A DNA stretch of 35,932 nt from CAZAFM01 sp964484395 (GCA_964484395.1 CAZAFM010000010.1:1-35932), one strand, 5' to 3'; positions 18,648-25,367 are shown, counted from the first letter of the stretch. Program-made: numbers and translations. Notes: generated from the letters alone by a model not told the origin.

Positions 18648-18912
18648 CTAACTTTTTAGCTACAAACTCTCTTGAAACTCTAGCAGTTGTATTGTCGCTA
18701 AGCTTTACAGAGAGAAAATCCTCTTCAACCTTAAGTATATCAACCATCAAGCCACCATTTGTAACTATCTTATCACCTTTTTTGAGACTAGCCAACATCT
18801 CTTTATGTTGTTTTGCTTGTTTCTGCTGTGGTCTTATGATAAGAAAGTAGAAAATCGCAAAAAGTACAACCAATGGTAATAATGAAGCTAATAATCCTCC
18901 GCCATCTTGCAT
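18634..18912 (-). CDS. yajC: Preprotein translocase accessory subunit YajC
   Basis: A 92-residue single-pass protein of the Sec holotranslocon. The helix at about 10-27 (VVLFAIFYFLIIRPQQ) is followed by the signature RPQQKQAKQHKEML and a small cytoplasmic beta domain (GDKIVTNGGLMVDI). The ATG at 18912 is preceded by AAGGGGA at a spacing of about five bases. It is the first gene of the long minus-strand run: a 217-base gap separates it from the next gene upstream, and yajC-secD-secF is a standard operon order. Confidence 0.95.
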   Translation of the reverse strand: MQDGGGLLASLLPLVVLFAIFYFLIIRPQQKQAKQHKEMLASLKKGDKIVTNGGLMVDILKVEEDFLSVKLSDNTTARVSREFVAKKLDDEK

Positions 18913-18955
18913 TTTGTTCCCCTTGTTACTAAATTTTTGAAATTTTAACGCTTTA

Positions 18956-18961
18956 AATATA
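18956..18961 (-). promoter_or_regulatory. Candidate -10 box for the yajC operon
   Basis: The minus strand reads TATATT 44 bases before the yajC start, preceded by AT-rich sequence, which suits the -35-less promoters of Campylobacterota. It is the best candidate I see in the 217-base gap for driving the ~19 kb run, but other AT-rich hexamers nearby cannot be excluded. The rest of that gap holds no recognisable gene. Confidence 0.35.
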
Positions 18962-19129
18962 AATTGCGCGTTAAGAGTCTCTAAAATTATCCTTTTTTAG
19001 CACTCATTTTCTGTGTATCTATCTCAAAATTTGGATTGAACAATCATATAGCTACAATAGAGTTTCCACAAGCGTTGTAGGAATTTACTAAAAAATGGGG
19101 ATTTATTGAGATGGTGTAAAGGGGAAAAT

Positions 19130-19465
19130 CTACTTCTTTGACATCTCTTTTAGCTCTTCAAGCTCTCTTTGGAGTTCTTCGTACTCTTTTTTCTTTCTAT
19201 CAACAAAGCTCTCCGTAAGCTCTATCTTCTCTTTTATACCTTTTTTTGTCAGTAGGTATCGGTACTTTTTTTTACTATCACTTGTTAAGAAGTTTTCAGC
19301 TTTCACTAGACCTTTTTGTGTGAGAGCCTTTAGTATGTAGTTTACCTTACCTACACTATAGCCTATCTCTTCAGCTAAGCTTTTTTGGGTGCTATGGCTC
19401 TCTACTTTTCTTAGTACCTCTAGAGTCTCAGACTCTGCAAATTTTGGATGCTTTTTATCTTCCAT
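19130..19465 (-). CDS. MarR-type EPS-associated transcriptional regulator
   Basis: A 111-residue winged-helix DNA-binding protein of the type named MarR family EPS-associated regulator (TIGR04176, from memory). The helix-turn-helix is at about 20-60 (STQKSLAEEIGYSVGKVNYI), followed by a wing and a C-terminal lysine- and glutamate-rich coiled coil (IELTESFVDRKKKEYEEL), likely for dimerisation. I chose the second in-frame ATG (19465) because the -10 box at 19494-19499 puts the transcript start near 19487. The first ATG (19486) would then sit at the very 5' end and has no ribosome site. The gene lies just after the GDP-fucose genes, and its promoter carries a palindrome also found at the head of that locus, so autoregulation plus control of the locus is inferred. 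Confidence 0.85.
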   Translation of the reverse strand: MEDKKHPKFAESETLEVLRKVESHSTQKSLAEEIGYSVGKVNYILKALTQKGLVKAENFLTSDSKKKYRYLLTKKGIKEKIELTESFVDRKKKEYEELQRELEELKEMSKK

Positions 19466-19480
19466 CAACTCACTCTTTAT

Positions 19481-19495
19481 ATTCATTGAATGAAT
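19481..19495. promoter_or_regulatory. Palindromic operator candidate at the EPS regulator promoter
   Basis: ATTCATTGAATGAAT is a perfect 7-1-7 inverted repeat. On the minus strand its first two bases overlap the TATAAT -10 box, so a bound dimer would block transcription initiation of the regulator gene. The same architecture recurs at 23474-23488. A dimeric winged-helix protein is encoded immediately downstream, which makes autoregulation the simplest reading. Confidence 0.6.
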
Positions 19496-19499
19496 TATA
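19494..19499 (-). promoter_or_regulatory. -10 box of the EPS regulator gene
   Basis: A perfect TATAAT on the minus strand lies 28 bases upstream of the chosen start and just after the fcl stop codon, so the regulator can be transcribed separately from the sugar-nucleotide genes. No clear -35 is seen, as usual for this phylum. Confidence 0.6.
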
Positions 19500-19506
19500 T
19501 CATAAT

Positions 19507-20469
19507 TTAGTTATTTTGTAGGTAGATTTGATAAACTTTTCTTATACCTTCTTCTAAGCTTACCCTATGCTTCCAGCCTAGTGAGTGAAGCTTACTTACA
19601 TCTGTTAGTTTTCTCATAGTTCCATCTGGTTTAGTTTTGTCATATACTAGTTTCCCTTCAAAACCAACAATTTTTTTTATAAGTTCTGCAAGCCCTTTTA
19701 TGGATATATCCTCTCCTGTTCCTATGTTTATATGGGTGTTTCTTATCTCTTTTTGATCTGGGCTAAAAGTATCTTTAAAGTCTCTGTTTTCTAGTAGAAA
19801 AACACAAGCATCAGCCATATCTTCACTATACAAAAACTCTCGCCTAGGCTCTCCACTGCCCCATATTTCAACCTCCTTAGCACCATTTATCTTTGCTTCA
19901 TGCATCTTCCTTAGAAGTGCTGGCAAGACATGAGAGGTTTGCAAATCAAAGTTATCATTTGGACCATAGAGGTTTGTTGGCATTACGGATATGAAGTTTG
20001 TTCCATACTGGAGATTGTAGCTCTCACACATCTTAATCCCAGCAATTTTGGCGATTGCATAAGGTTCATTTGTGTATTCAAGCTCGCGTGTTAGTAGACA
20101 GTCCTCTTTCATAGGCTGAGGAGCATTTTTTGGATATATGCATGTACTTCCTAGAAAAAGTAGCTTTTTTACGCCGTGTAGATAACTTTGGTGTATGGTA
20201 TTGTTTTGAATAGCTAAGTTTTCATAGATAAAATCAGCCCTATAGGTGTTATTAGCAACTATACCTCCAACTTTTGCAGCAGCTAGTACCACATACTCTG
20301 GTTTCTCTTTTTTGAAAAACTCCGCAACAGAATTTTGGTCAATCAAGTCTAACTCAGAGTGGGTTTTAAGGAGGAGGTTTTTATATCCTCTGCTTTCAAG
20401 ATTTTTAACTATCGCTGAGCCTACAAGACCCCTGTGTCCTGCTATGTAGATTTTACTGGTTTTTTCCAA
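19507..20469 (-). CDS. fcl: GDP-L-fucose synthase
   Basis: A 320-residue NADPH-dependent epimerase/reductase of the extended SDR family. It converts GDP-4-keto-6-deoxy-mannose to GDP-L-fucose. The Rossmann motif GHRGLVGSA lies at 11-19, and the catalytic residues are S108 (GSTCIYP), Y137 and K141 (YAIAK). The conserved stretch AAAKVGGIVANN and the C-terminal TDVSKLHSLGW are also present. The start is a TTG at 20469, directly after the TAG of the preceding small gene, with AGGGA at suitable spacing. No in-frame ATG precedes the Rossmann motif. It completes the route begun by the two upstream enzymes; the fucose-using glycosyltransferase is not in the window. Confidence 0.95.
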   Translation of the reverse strand: MEKTSKIYIAGHRGLVGSAIVKNLESRGYKNLLLKTHSELDLIDQNSVAEFFKKEKPEYVVLAAAKVGGIVANNTYRADFIYENLAIQNNTIHQSYLHGVKKLLFLGSTCIYPKNAPQPMKEDCLLTRELEYTNEPYAIAKIAGIKMCESYNLQYGTNFISVMPTNLYGPNDNFDLQTSHVLPALLRKMHEAKINGAKEVEIWGSGEPRREFLYSEDMADACVFLLENRDFKDTFSPDQKEIRNTHINIGTGEDISIKGLAELIKKIVGFEGKLVYDKTKPDGTMRKLTDVSKLHSLGWKHRVSLEEGIRKVYQIYLQNN

Positions 20470-20811
20470 CTATAATATCCCTGCAGCTTTCATTCTCTTT
20501 TCCATTTTTTCATCATCTTGAGCCATCTCTCTTAGTACAAATAGTGTTGCTTTTAGTTGATCAAAGTTTTTCTTATCTTCTGACTCTTTTTTATCCCTCA
20601 AATAGATAGCAATAAATGGTGAGGCAAATATAAGACCCATGAGTGCATATAGTAGATTTTGCATAAAATCAAGTCTCCTATCTATCTGCTCAAATCTTTT
20701 ATCCATCTGCTCGATTAAAATCTTTATATCATCTTTTGTTGCAACATTTTGAGGCACCTCATTTGCAAACAGAGATAGTGAAAAAATAAAAACTAACATA
20801 AGTTTTCTCAC
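20470..20811 (-). CDS. Small membrane protein with coiled coil, unknown function
   Basis: A 113-residue protein: a signal-like hydrophobic start (LMLVFIFSLSLFANE), a short helical coiled coil (IEQMDKRFEQIDRRLDFMQN, about 33-52), a membrane segment (about 53-71), then a charged cytoplasmic helix (KKESEDKKNFDQLKATLFVL). The start is a GTG at 20811 with AAAGGAT six bases upstream. It is followed with no gap by fcl and preceded by its own -10 box, so it may be co-transcribed with fcl. I recognise no family. Similar short signal-plus-coiled-coil-plus-helix proteins occur in this phylum, but I cannot assign a role. Confidence 0.75.
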   Translation of the reverse strand: MRKLMLVFIFSLSLFANEVPQNVATKDDIKILIEQMDKRFEQIDRRLDFMQNLLYALMGLIFASPFIAIYLRDKKESEDKKNFDQLKATLFVLREMAQDDEKMEKRMKAAGIL

Positions 20812-20837
20812 AACATATCCTTTGTAGTTTTAGCAAA

Positions 20838-20843
20838 ATTATA
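20838..20843 (-). promoter_or_regulatory. -10 box ahead of the small membrane gene and fcl
   Basis: A TATAAT on the minus strand lies in the 57-base gap after gmd, 27 bases before the GTG start at 20811. It would give the small gene and fcl a promoter independent of the one upstream of manC, and it has no ATTCA-N5-TGAAT palindrome. Confidence 0.5.
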
Positions 20844-20868
20844 CATCATATAACAACTTCTTGCAAAT

Positions 20869-22008
20869 CTACTCAAAATAGCTCATAATCTTATATCCAC
20901 CCTCTTTTAGGTACATATCTTTAGTCATTAGCTTCAAATCACTCTCCATCATATCATCAACTAGGTTTTGGAGATTATACTCTCGCTTCCATCCTAATTT
21001 TTTCTCAGCTTTACTAGGATCACCTAGAAGCAAGTCAACCTCTGTTGGGCGAAAATACCGGCTATCAACTTCAACAACCACAGTGTTAAGTGTTAAGTGT
21101 TTAGTGCTAAGTCCTAATGACTTCACTCTTTCTTCATCAACAGAGTCTATAACTCCTTTTTCATCAACTCCAGCTCCTTCAAATCGTAAGTAAATTCCAC
21201 AATACTCAAAGCTCATCTTTACAAAATCCCTAACTGTTGTTGTCTGACCTGTAGCTATAACCCAGTCTTCAGCTTGAGGAGCTTGAAGAATCATCCACAT
21301 CATTTTTACATAATCTTTTGCATGTCCCCAGTCTCTTTTGGCATCTAGGTTTCCTAGATATAGTCTATCTTGAAGCCCTAAAGCAATCTTGCTAGCAGCT
21401 CTTGTTATCTTTCTAGTTACAAAAGTCTCACCTCGCACAGGTGATTCGTGGTTAAAAAGTATACCATTACATGCAAACATACCGTAAGCTTCTCTATAGT
21501 TTACCGTTATCCAGTATGCATACATCTTAGCAACAGCATAGGGGCTTCTTGGATAAAAAGGTGTAGTCTCACTCTGAGGGGTTTCTTGAACCTTTCCATA
21601 TAGCTCTGAAGTAGAAGCTTGATAGATTTTGGTCTTTTTTTCAAGTCCTAGTAGCCTAACAGCTTCTAATATCCTAAGAGTTCCAGTCCCATCTGCATTT
21701 GCCACATACTCAGGTGTCTCAAAGCTTACATGCACATGACTCATGGCAGCTAGGTTGTATATCTCATCTGGCTTTACATCCTGTATGATACGCGTGATAT
21801 TCATACTATCTGTCATATCACCATAGTGAAGTATGAAGTTTCTATGTTCAACATGTGGGTCTTGATAGAGGTGGTCTATCCTATCCGTGTTAAAAAGAGA
21901 TGCCCTCCTTTTTATCCCATGAACCACATACCCCTTTTTTAGCAAAAACTCAGCCAGATAACTTCCATCCTGTCCTGTTACACCCGTTATTAGCGCTACT
22001 TTACTCAT
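20869..22008 (-). CDS. gmd: GDP-mannose 4,6-dehydratase
   Basis: A 379-residue extended SDR enzyme that makes GDP-4-keto-6-deoxy-D-mannose. The NADP-binding motif GVTGQDGSY lies at 9-17, the catalytic T133, E135, Y157 and K161 (STSELYGKV, SPYAVAK), and the RR motif near 34. I chose the ATG at 22008, eight bases inside the end of manC, because AAGGA precedes it at good spacing and the protein begins at MSKVALITG. A longer frame to 22032 adds eight atypical residues. Residues 298-309 (LSTKHLTLNT region) are encoded by a seven-base-periodic repeat tract and fall in a loop that differs from family members I remember. The flanking conserved segments (FEGAGVDEKG, SRYFRPTEVD) are intact. Confidence 0.96.
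   Translation of the reverse strand: MSKVALITGVTGQDGSYLAEFLLKKGYVVHGIKRRASLFNTDRIDHLYQDPHVEHRNFILHYGDMTDSMNITRIIQDVKPDEIYNLAAMSHVHVSFETPEYVANADGTGTLRILEAVRLLGLEKKTKIYQASTSELYGKVQETPQSETTPFYPRSPYAVAKMYAYWITVNYREAYGMFACNGILFNHESPVRGETFVTRKITRAASKIALGLQDRLYLGNLDAKRDWGHAKDYVKMMWMILQAPQAEDWVIATGQTTTVRDFVKMSFEYCGIYLRFEGAGVDEKGVIDSVDEERVKSLGLSTKHLTLNTVVVEVDSRYFRPTEVDLLLGDPSKAEKKLGWKREYNLQNLVDDMMESDLKLMTKDMYLKEGGYKIMSYFE
21083..21117. repeat. Heptanucleotide-periodic tract inside gmd
   Basis: Five consecutive seven-base units on the plus strand: GTGTTAA, GTGTTAA, GTGTTTA, GTGCTAA, GTCCTAA. Rotated, the consensus is TTAAGTG. The tract is read through in frame and encodes gmd residues 298-309. Three further tracts with the same period and related consensus lie in the adjacent gene. 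Confidence 0.75.
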
Positions 22009-23446
22009 TTTCCATCCTTTTAAAATCATCATCTATTCTAACTATATCATCTTCCCCAGTATACTCACCAACTTGTGCTTCTATAAGCACTAGAGGGATT
22101 TTACCCTCATTTGAGAGTCTATGAACCTCTCCCATTTTGATGTATGTTGACTCATTTGGTCTTACAAAAAATGTCTCAGAACCTACTGTTACAGTAGCAG
22201 TTCCACTTACTACTATCCAGTGTTCATTTCTATGGAAGTGCTTTTGAAGGCTTAGCCTCTTTTTTGGCTTTACTACAATTCTTTTTATCTTATACCCTGG
22301 TGTGTCTTCTAAAACTGTATATGTCCCCCAAGGACGGTGGGCTGTAAGATGGATGTTGTGAAGTTCTGTATCTCTTTTTTTTAGCTCTCCAACGACATCT
22401 TTTACTTTTTGTGTTGAGCCTTTTTTGGATAGCAGCAGAGCATCCCCTGTATCAACTATCACCATATCCTCTATATCTATAGTGGCTATCTCTCTATCTT
22501 CACCAATTATGAGGTTGTTTTTAGAGCCTATGGAGATGTGTTTACTGTTCTTGGTGTTTCCATCACTATCTTTTTCCATCTCTTCATACATTGCATCAAA
22601 ACTACCAACATCATTCCAGCCAATATCAGAAGCAACCATTTTGACTTTAGAACTTCTCTCCATCACTGCATAGTCTATACTATCTTCTGGTATTTTCTCC
22701 ATATCCTCTAGTTTTATACGCAACATTCCATCTTTTTTACTGGCTTGATAGGCTTTTTGGCAACTCTCAAATATCTCAAAGGAGTGTTTTTTGATCTCCT
22801 CCAGAAAAACTCCAGCCTTAAAACAGAACATCCCACTATTCCAGTAGTAAGCACTAAGCGTTGAGTGCTCAGAGTTAAGGTTGTTATTTTGTTGCAAATA
22901 ATACTCTGCTGTTTTTACATCTGGTTTTTCGTGAAATCTCTTAACACTTAATGCTTCACTCTTAACACTTGAAATTTCAGATTCTATATAACCATATCCA
23001 GTTTCAGGGTAGTTTGGCTTTATCCCAAAAGTCACAAGAAAGTCCCTGTCTGCTAACTCTTTTGCTCTTTTTACACACTCAGAGTAGCTTTTTTCATCTT
23101 TTATGATGTGATCACTTGGGCTAACTAGAACTATCTCATCAGGATTCATATACATACAAGCTAGTGTGATAGCAGGGGCTGTGTTTCTACCAACTGGTTC
23201 TAGTAGGTAGTGAGTGGTAAGTGGTGAGTGGCTGATAGTAAGCTCTTCTAGTTGATCTTGAGCTAAAAAGTACTGCTCTATATTTGATACTATAAGCTGA
23301 CTATCACACACTTTTGAGTTTCGCTCAACTGTTAGCTGAAAAAGTGATTTATCATCAAAGAGCTTTACAAACTGTTTTGGCATCAGCTTTCTACTTATTG
23401 GCCAAAGTCTAGTACCACTTCCGCCACACAACACAACATTTGTCAT
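22001..23446 (-). CDS. manC: Mannose-1-phosphate guanylyltransferase / mannose-6-phosphate isomerase
   Basis: A 481-residue bifunctional type II enzyme (AlgA/ManC/CpsB class) that turns mannose-6-phosphate into GDP-mannose. The pyrophosphorylase signature GGSGTRLWP is at 8-16 with K24 (MPKQF); EPVGRNTAP at 83, the SPSDHII loop at 109, FHEKP at 171 and YWNSGMF at 201 follow. The C-terminal cupin isomerase domain begins at HRPWGTYTVLE, with metal-site residues in LQKHFHRNEHWIVVSG. Three loops (residues 68-82, 159-170 and 189-200) are encoded by seven-base-periodic tracts and look like small insertions beside family motifs that remain intact. The ATG at 23446 has GAGGAAG upstream. It heads the GDP-fucose locus and overlaps gmd. 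Confidence 0.96.
   Translation of the reverse strand: MTNVVLCGGSGTRLWPISRKLMPKQFVKLFDDKSLFQLTVERNSKVCDSQLIVSNIEQYFLAQDQLEELTISHSPLTTHYLLEPVGRNTAPAITLACMYMNPDEIVLVSPSDHIIKDEKSYSECVKRAKELADRDFLVTFGIKPNYPETGYGYIESEISSVKSEALSVKRFHEKPDVKTAEYYLQQNNNLNSEHSTLSAYYWNSGMFCFKAGVFLEEIKKHSFEIFESCQKAYQASKKDGMLRIKLEDMEKIPEDSIDYAVMERSSKVKMVASDIGWNDVGSFDAMYEEMEKDSDGNTKNSKHISIGSKNNLIIGEDREIATIDIEDMVIVDTGDALLLSKKGSTQKVKDVVGELKKRDTELHNIHLTAHRPWGTYTVLEDTPGYKIKRIVVKPKKRLSLQKHFHRNEHWIVVSGTATVTVGSETFFVRPNESTYIKMGEVHRLSNEGKIPLVLIEAQVGEYTGEDDIVRIDDDFKRMENE
22847..22881. repeat. Heptanucleotide-periodic tract inside manC (third)
   Basis: Five degenerate units on the plus strand: GTAAGCA, CTAAGCG, TTGAGTG, CTCAGAG, TTAAGGT (consensus YTRAGYG). 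It encodes manC residues 189-200, directly before the conserved YWNSG motif, and is the most degenerate of the four tracts. Confidence 0.6.
22938..22972. repeat. Heptanucleotide-periodic tract inside manC (second)
   Basis: Five units on the plus strand: CTCTTAA, CACTTAA, TGCTTCA, CTCTTAA, CACTTGA. The reverse complement consensus is TTAAGTG, so this tract is in the opposite orientation to the one in gmd. It encodes manC residues 159-170 just before the FHEKP motif. Confidence 0.7.
23203..23244. repeat. Heptanucleotide-periodic tract inside manC (first)
   Basis: Six units on the plus strand: GTAGGTA, GTGAGTG, GTAAGTG, GTGAGTG, GCTGATA, GTAAGCT (core consensus GTRAGTG). It encodes manC residues 68-82 just before the conserved LEPVGRNTAP motif. 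Confidence 0.65.
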
Positions 23447-23473
23447 AATATAAAAACTTCCTCACTTAATGAT

Positions 23474-23488
23474 ATTCAATGGTTGAAT
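23474..23488. promoter_or_regulatory. Palindromic operator candidate at the manC promoter
   Basis: ATTCAATGGTTGAAT is a 6-3-6 inverted repeat that matches the palindrome at the EPS regulator promoter at 12 of 15 positions, including both half-sites ATTCA and TGAAT. On the minus strand it overlaps the manC -10 box (TAGAAT) by the same two bases. It is also about 34 bases from the divergent Uma2 promoter, so control of that gene is possible but less direct. Confidence 0.55.
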
Positions 23489-23492
23489 TCTA
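23487..23492 (-). promoter_or_regulatory. Candidate -10 box of the manC-gmd operon
   Basis: TAGAAT on the minus strand differs from consensus by one base and lies 41 bases before the manC ATG. It sits in the same register with its palindrome as the TATAAT of the regulator gene, which strengthens the call. Confidence 0.5.
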
Positions 23493-23521
23493 CTTGATTA
23501 CTACTTAATAAATTATTTTGT

Positions 23522-23527
23522 TATAAT
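23522..23527 (+). promoter_or_regulatory. Extended -10 promoter for the Uma2 gene
   Basis: TGTTATAAT gives a perfect -10 with an upstream TG, 32 bases before the Uma2-gene ATG. A short inverted repeat (CTTAG, five-base loop, CTAAG at 23528-23542) follows in the leader. The yebC promoter has the same TTGTTATAAT form. Confidence 0.6.
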
Positions 23528-23558
23528 CTTAGCAAAACTAAGCACAAAGGTATCATAA

Positions 23559-24101
23559 ATGAGCAGGTTAGAACAGCTAGATATACCAAGATATACTATT
23601 AGTGACTATAGGCTATGGAAGGGTGATTGGGAGCTTATAAGTGGTCATCCTATCGCTATGTCACCCTCCCCTATGATAACTCACCAGAGTGTATGTGGGA
23701 ATATACATTTTGAGCTAAAAGATGAGCTTAAAGAGTGTGAGGATTGCCAAGTACTATATGAGATTGATTGGATTATAGATGAAGAAAACATCCTTAGACC
23801 TGATATTGTAGTCGTATGTGAGAGTGCAGATGAAGAGTATGTGACAAAAGCTCCAAAAGTGATTTTTGAAGTCATATCAAAAAGTACTGCGCATAATGAC
23901 AGAGTAATAAAAAAACAAGTTTACCAAGAAGAAGGAGTTCTCTACTACGGCATAGTAGACCCAGAAGTAAGACTCGCCAAAATCTACAAACTACAAGATG
24001 GAGCATACATAAAACTCATTGATGCAACTAAAGAAAAAGTAGAGTTTGAATTTGATGGTTGCAAGGTTGTGATTGACTTCTCTAAAATCTGGAGAAAATA
24101 A
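23559..24101 (+). CDS. Uma2 family (DUF820) PD-(D/E)XK nuclease-like protein
   Basis: A 180-residue soluble protein of the Uma2/DUF820 family, a restriction-endonuclease-like fold of unclear biological role that is abundant in cyanobacteria. The family pattern is visible: LRPDIVVV with D82, KVIFEVISKST with E104, then the helix NDRVIKKQVYQEEGVLYYGIVDPE. The acidic active-site residues are therefore present. The ATG has AAAGG eight bases upstream. It is transcribed away from the GDP-fucose locus and its stop codon overlaps the ribosome site of the HD-GYP gene, so the two are co-transcribed. The substrate and any link to cyclic di-GMP are unknown. Confidence 0.88.
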   Translation: MSRLEQLDIPRYTISDYRLWKGDWELISGHPIAMSPSPMITHQSVCGNIHFELKDELKECEDCQVLYEIDWIIDEENILRPDIVVVCESADEEYVTKAPKVIFEVISKSTAHNDRVIKKQVYQEEGVLYYGIVDPEVRLAKIYKLQDGAYIKLIDATKEKVEFEFDGCKVVIDFSKIWRK

Positions 24102-24111
24102 AGGATTTCCT

Positions 24112-25347
24112 TTGATTGAGAAAAATATATTTAAAAAGTATGCCCTCTATCTTTTTATAGCTTTTTTTATTACCGCATTTTCTACTATTGTTGCTATTTA
24201 CTTTTATGAACAAAACCGCCTTGAAAAGAGCTTTATGGAGTATCATCTAGACAATAGTGAGTTTTTGACCACCACCATAAATGGCTTGCAAACCAATCAT
24301 CATAAATTCTCATCTCTACTAGATAAAAAGCTTGAAAAACAAGATAATATAGTCTATCTAAACATATCAAAAGGCAGTGATTCTATCTACAATCTAAACA
24401 GACAAGAGATAAGCACCCCAGATATATCACCAAAAAAAGGTGGAAACTTTGAACTCATAAGAGAGGATGGACACTACTATCTAGCTTTTGCATTCCTAGA
24501 TACTCCACAAAATGGCATAAAGATATTTGGAGTTGAAAAAATAGATAAAAACTTTACAGAGCAGATTGATGCAACTTTTAGAAGTGCTATTTTTACAAGC
24601 ACACTTGCTATTTGCATAACAGCTCTTGTTCTCTTTCCACTTGTATTCCTAGCCTACAAAGAGCTTATATCACGCAAAGAGAGGTTACTTAGTAGCTACA
24701 TTAGTACACTAGAGGCTCTTGGAAATGCAATTGCCAAAAGAGATAGTGATACAAATCTACACAACTTTAGAGTTACTTGGTATAGTGTTGAGCTAGCAGA
24801 ACATATAAATCTGCCAAAAGGCAGTATGAAAGCCCTTATTATGGGCTCATTTCTACATGATGTCGGCAAAATAGGCATAAGAGACTCTATCCTTCTAAAG
24901 CCCGGAAAGCTAGATGAAGAGGAGTTTACTATAATGAAAACCCATGTAAACCATGGACTGGATATACTAAAAAATATAGAGTGGTTATATGATGCTAAAA
25001 GAGTAGTTGGAGAGCATCATGAAAGAGTAGATGGAACTGGCTATCCACTTGGACTAAAGGGTGAGCAGATCTCACAAGAGGCTAGGATATTTGCGATAGT
25101 TGATGTTTTTGATGCTCTAAGTAGTGTTAGACCTTACAAGGAAGCCTTTGGGCTACATAGGACTTTGCAGATTATGGAAGAGGAGAGAGGTAGCCACTTT
25201 GATAGTGAGATTTTTGAGAAGTTTAAAGAGATAGCACAGAGGTTATATACAAAAGCACATGATGCACCACCTGAGGAGCTTCATCACCTACTTGAGCTAA
25301 AGATTGAGCAATACTTTGAGATAGAAAAGAGAGTTAGCTTTTCATAA
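24112..25347 (+). CDS. Membrane HD-GYP cyclic-di-GMP phosphodiesterase
   Basis: The protein has 411 residues. A membrane helix (about 10-32), a periplasmic sensor region (33-157), a second helix (159-181) and a cytoplasmic HD-GYP domain (195-390) are seen. The catalytic residues are complete: FLHDVGKIG with H249 and D250, HVNHG, and HHERVDGTGYP, so it should hydrolyse cyclic di-GMP. The open frame extends to a TTG at 24073, but I chose the TTG at 24112 because AAAGGA lies seven bases before it and overlaps the Uma2 stop. The longer form adds 13 polar residues. The periplasmic part resembles a small dCache or PAS-like sensor, but I cannot name the ligand. Confidence 0.88.
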   Translation: MIEKNIFKKYALYLFIAFFITAFSTIVAIYFYEQNRLEKSFMEYHLDNSEFLTTTINGLQTNHHKFSSLLDKKLEKQDNIVYLNISKGSDSIYNLNRQEISTPDISPKKGGNFELIREDGHYYLAFAFLDTPQNGIKIFGVEKIDKNFTEQIDATFRSAIFTSTLAICITALVLFPLVFLAYKELISRKERLLSSYISTLEALGNAIAKRDSDTNLHNFRVTWYSVELAEHINLPKGSMKALIMGSFLHDVGKIGIRDSILLKPGKLDEEEFTIMKTHVNHGLDILKNIEWLYDAKRVVGEHHERVDGTGYPLGLKGEQISQEARIFAIVDVFDALSSVRPYKEAFGLHRTLQIMEEERGSHFDSEIFEKFKEIAQRLYTKAHDAPPEELHHLLELKIEQYFEIEKRVSFS

Positions 25348-25367
25348 ACATCAAACATTCATCTTGT

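Noticed and set aside
19034..19045. GATTGAACAATC inverted repeat between the regulator gene and yajC
   Set aside because: Stem of only five bases, no adjacent convincing promoter and no match to the ATTCA-N5-TGAAT motif; too weak to call an operator.
19053..19058. Plus-strand TACAAT that could be a -10 box in the yajC upstream gap
   Set aside because: No plus-strand gene or plausible small ORF follows; the first ATG downstream is closed within four codons.
22847..23244. Possible CRISPR-like or intergenic repeat array in the manC region
   Set aside because: The repeats are 7 bp, directly tandem, degenerate and inside a coding frame, with no 25-40 bp repeats or unique spacers.
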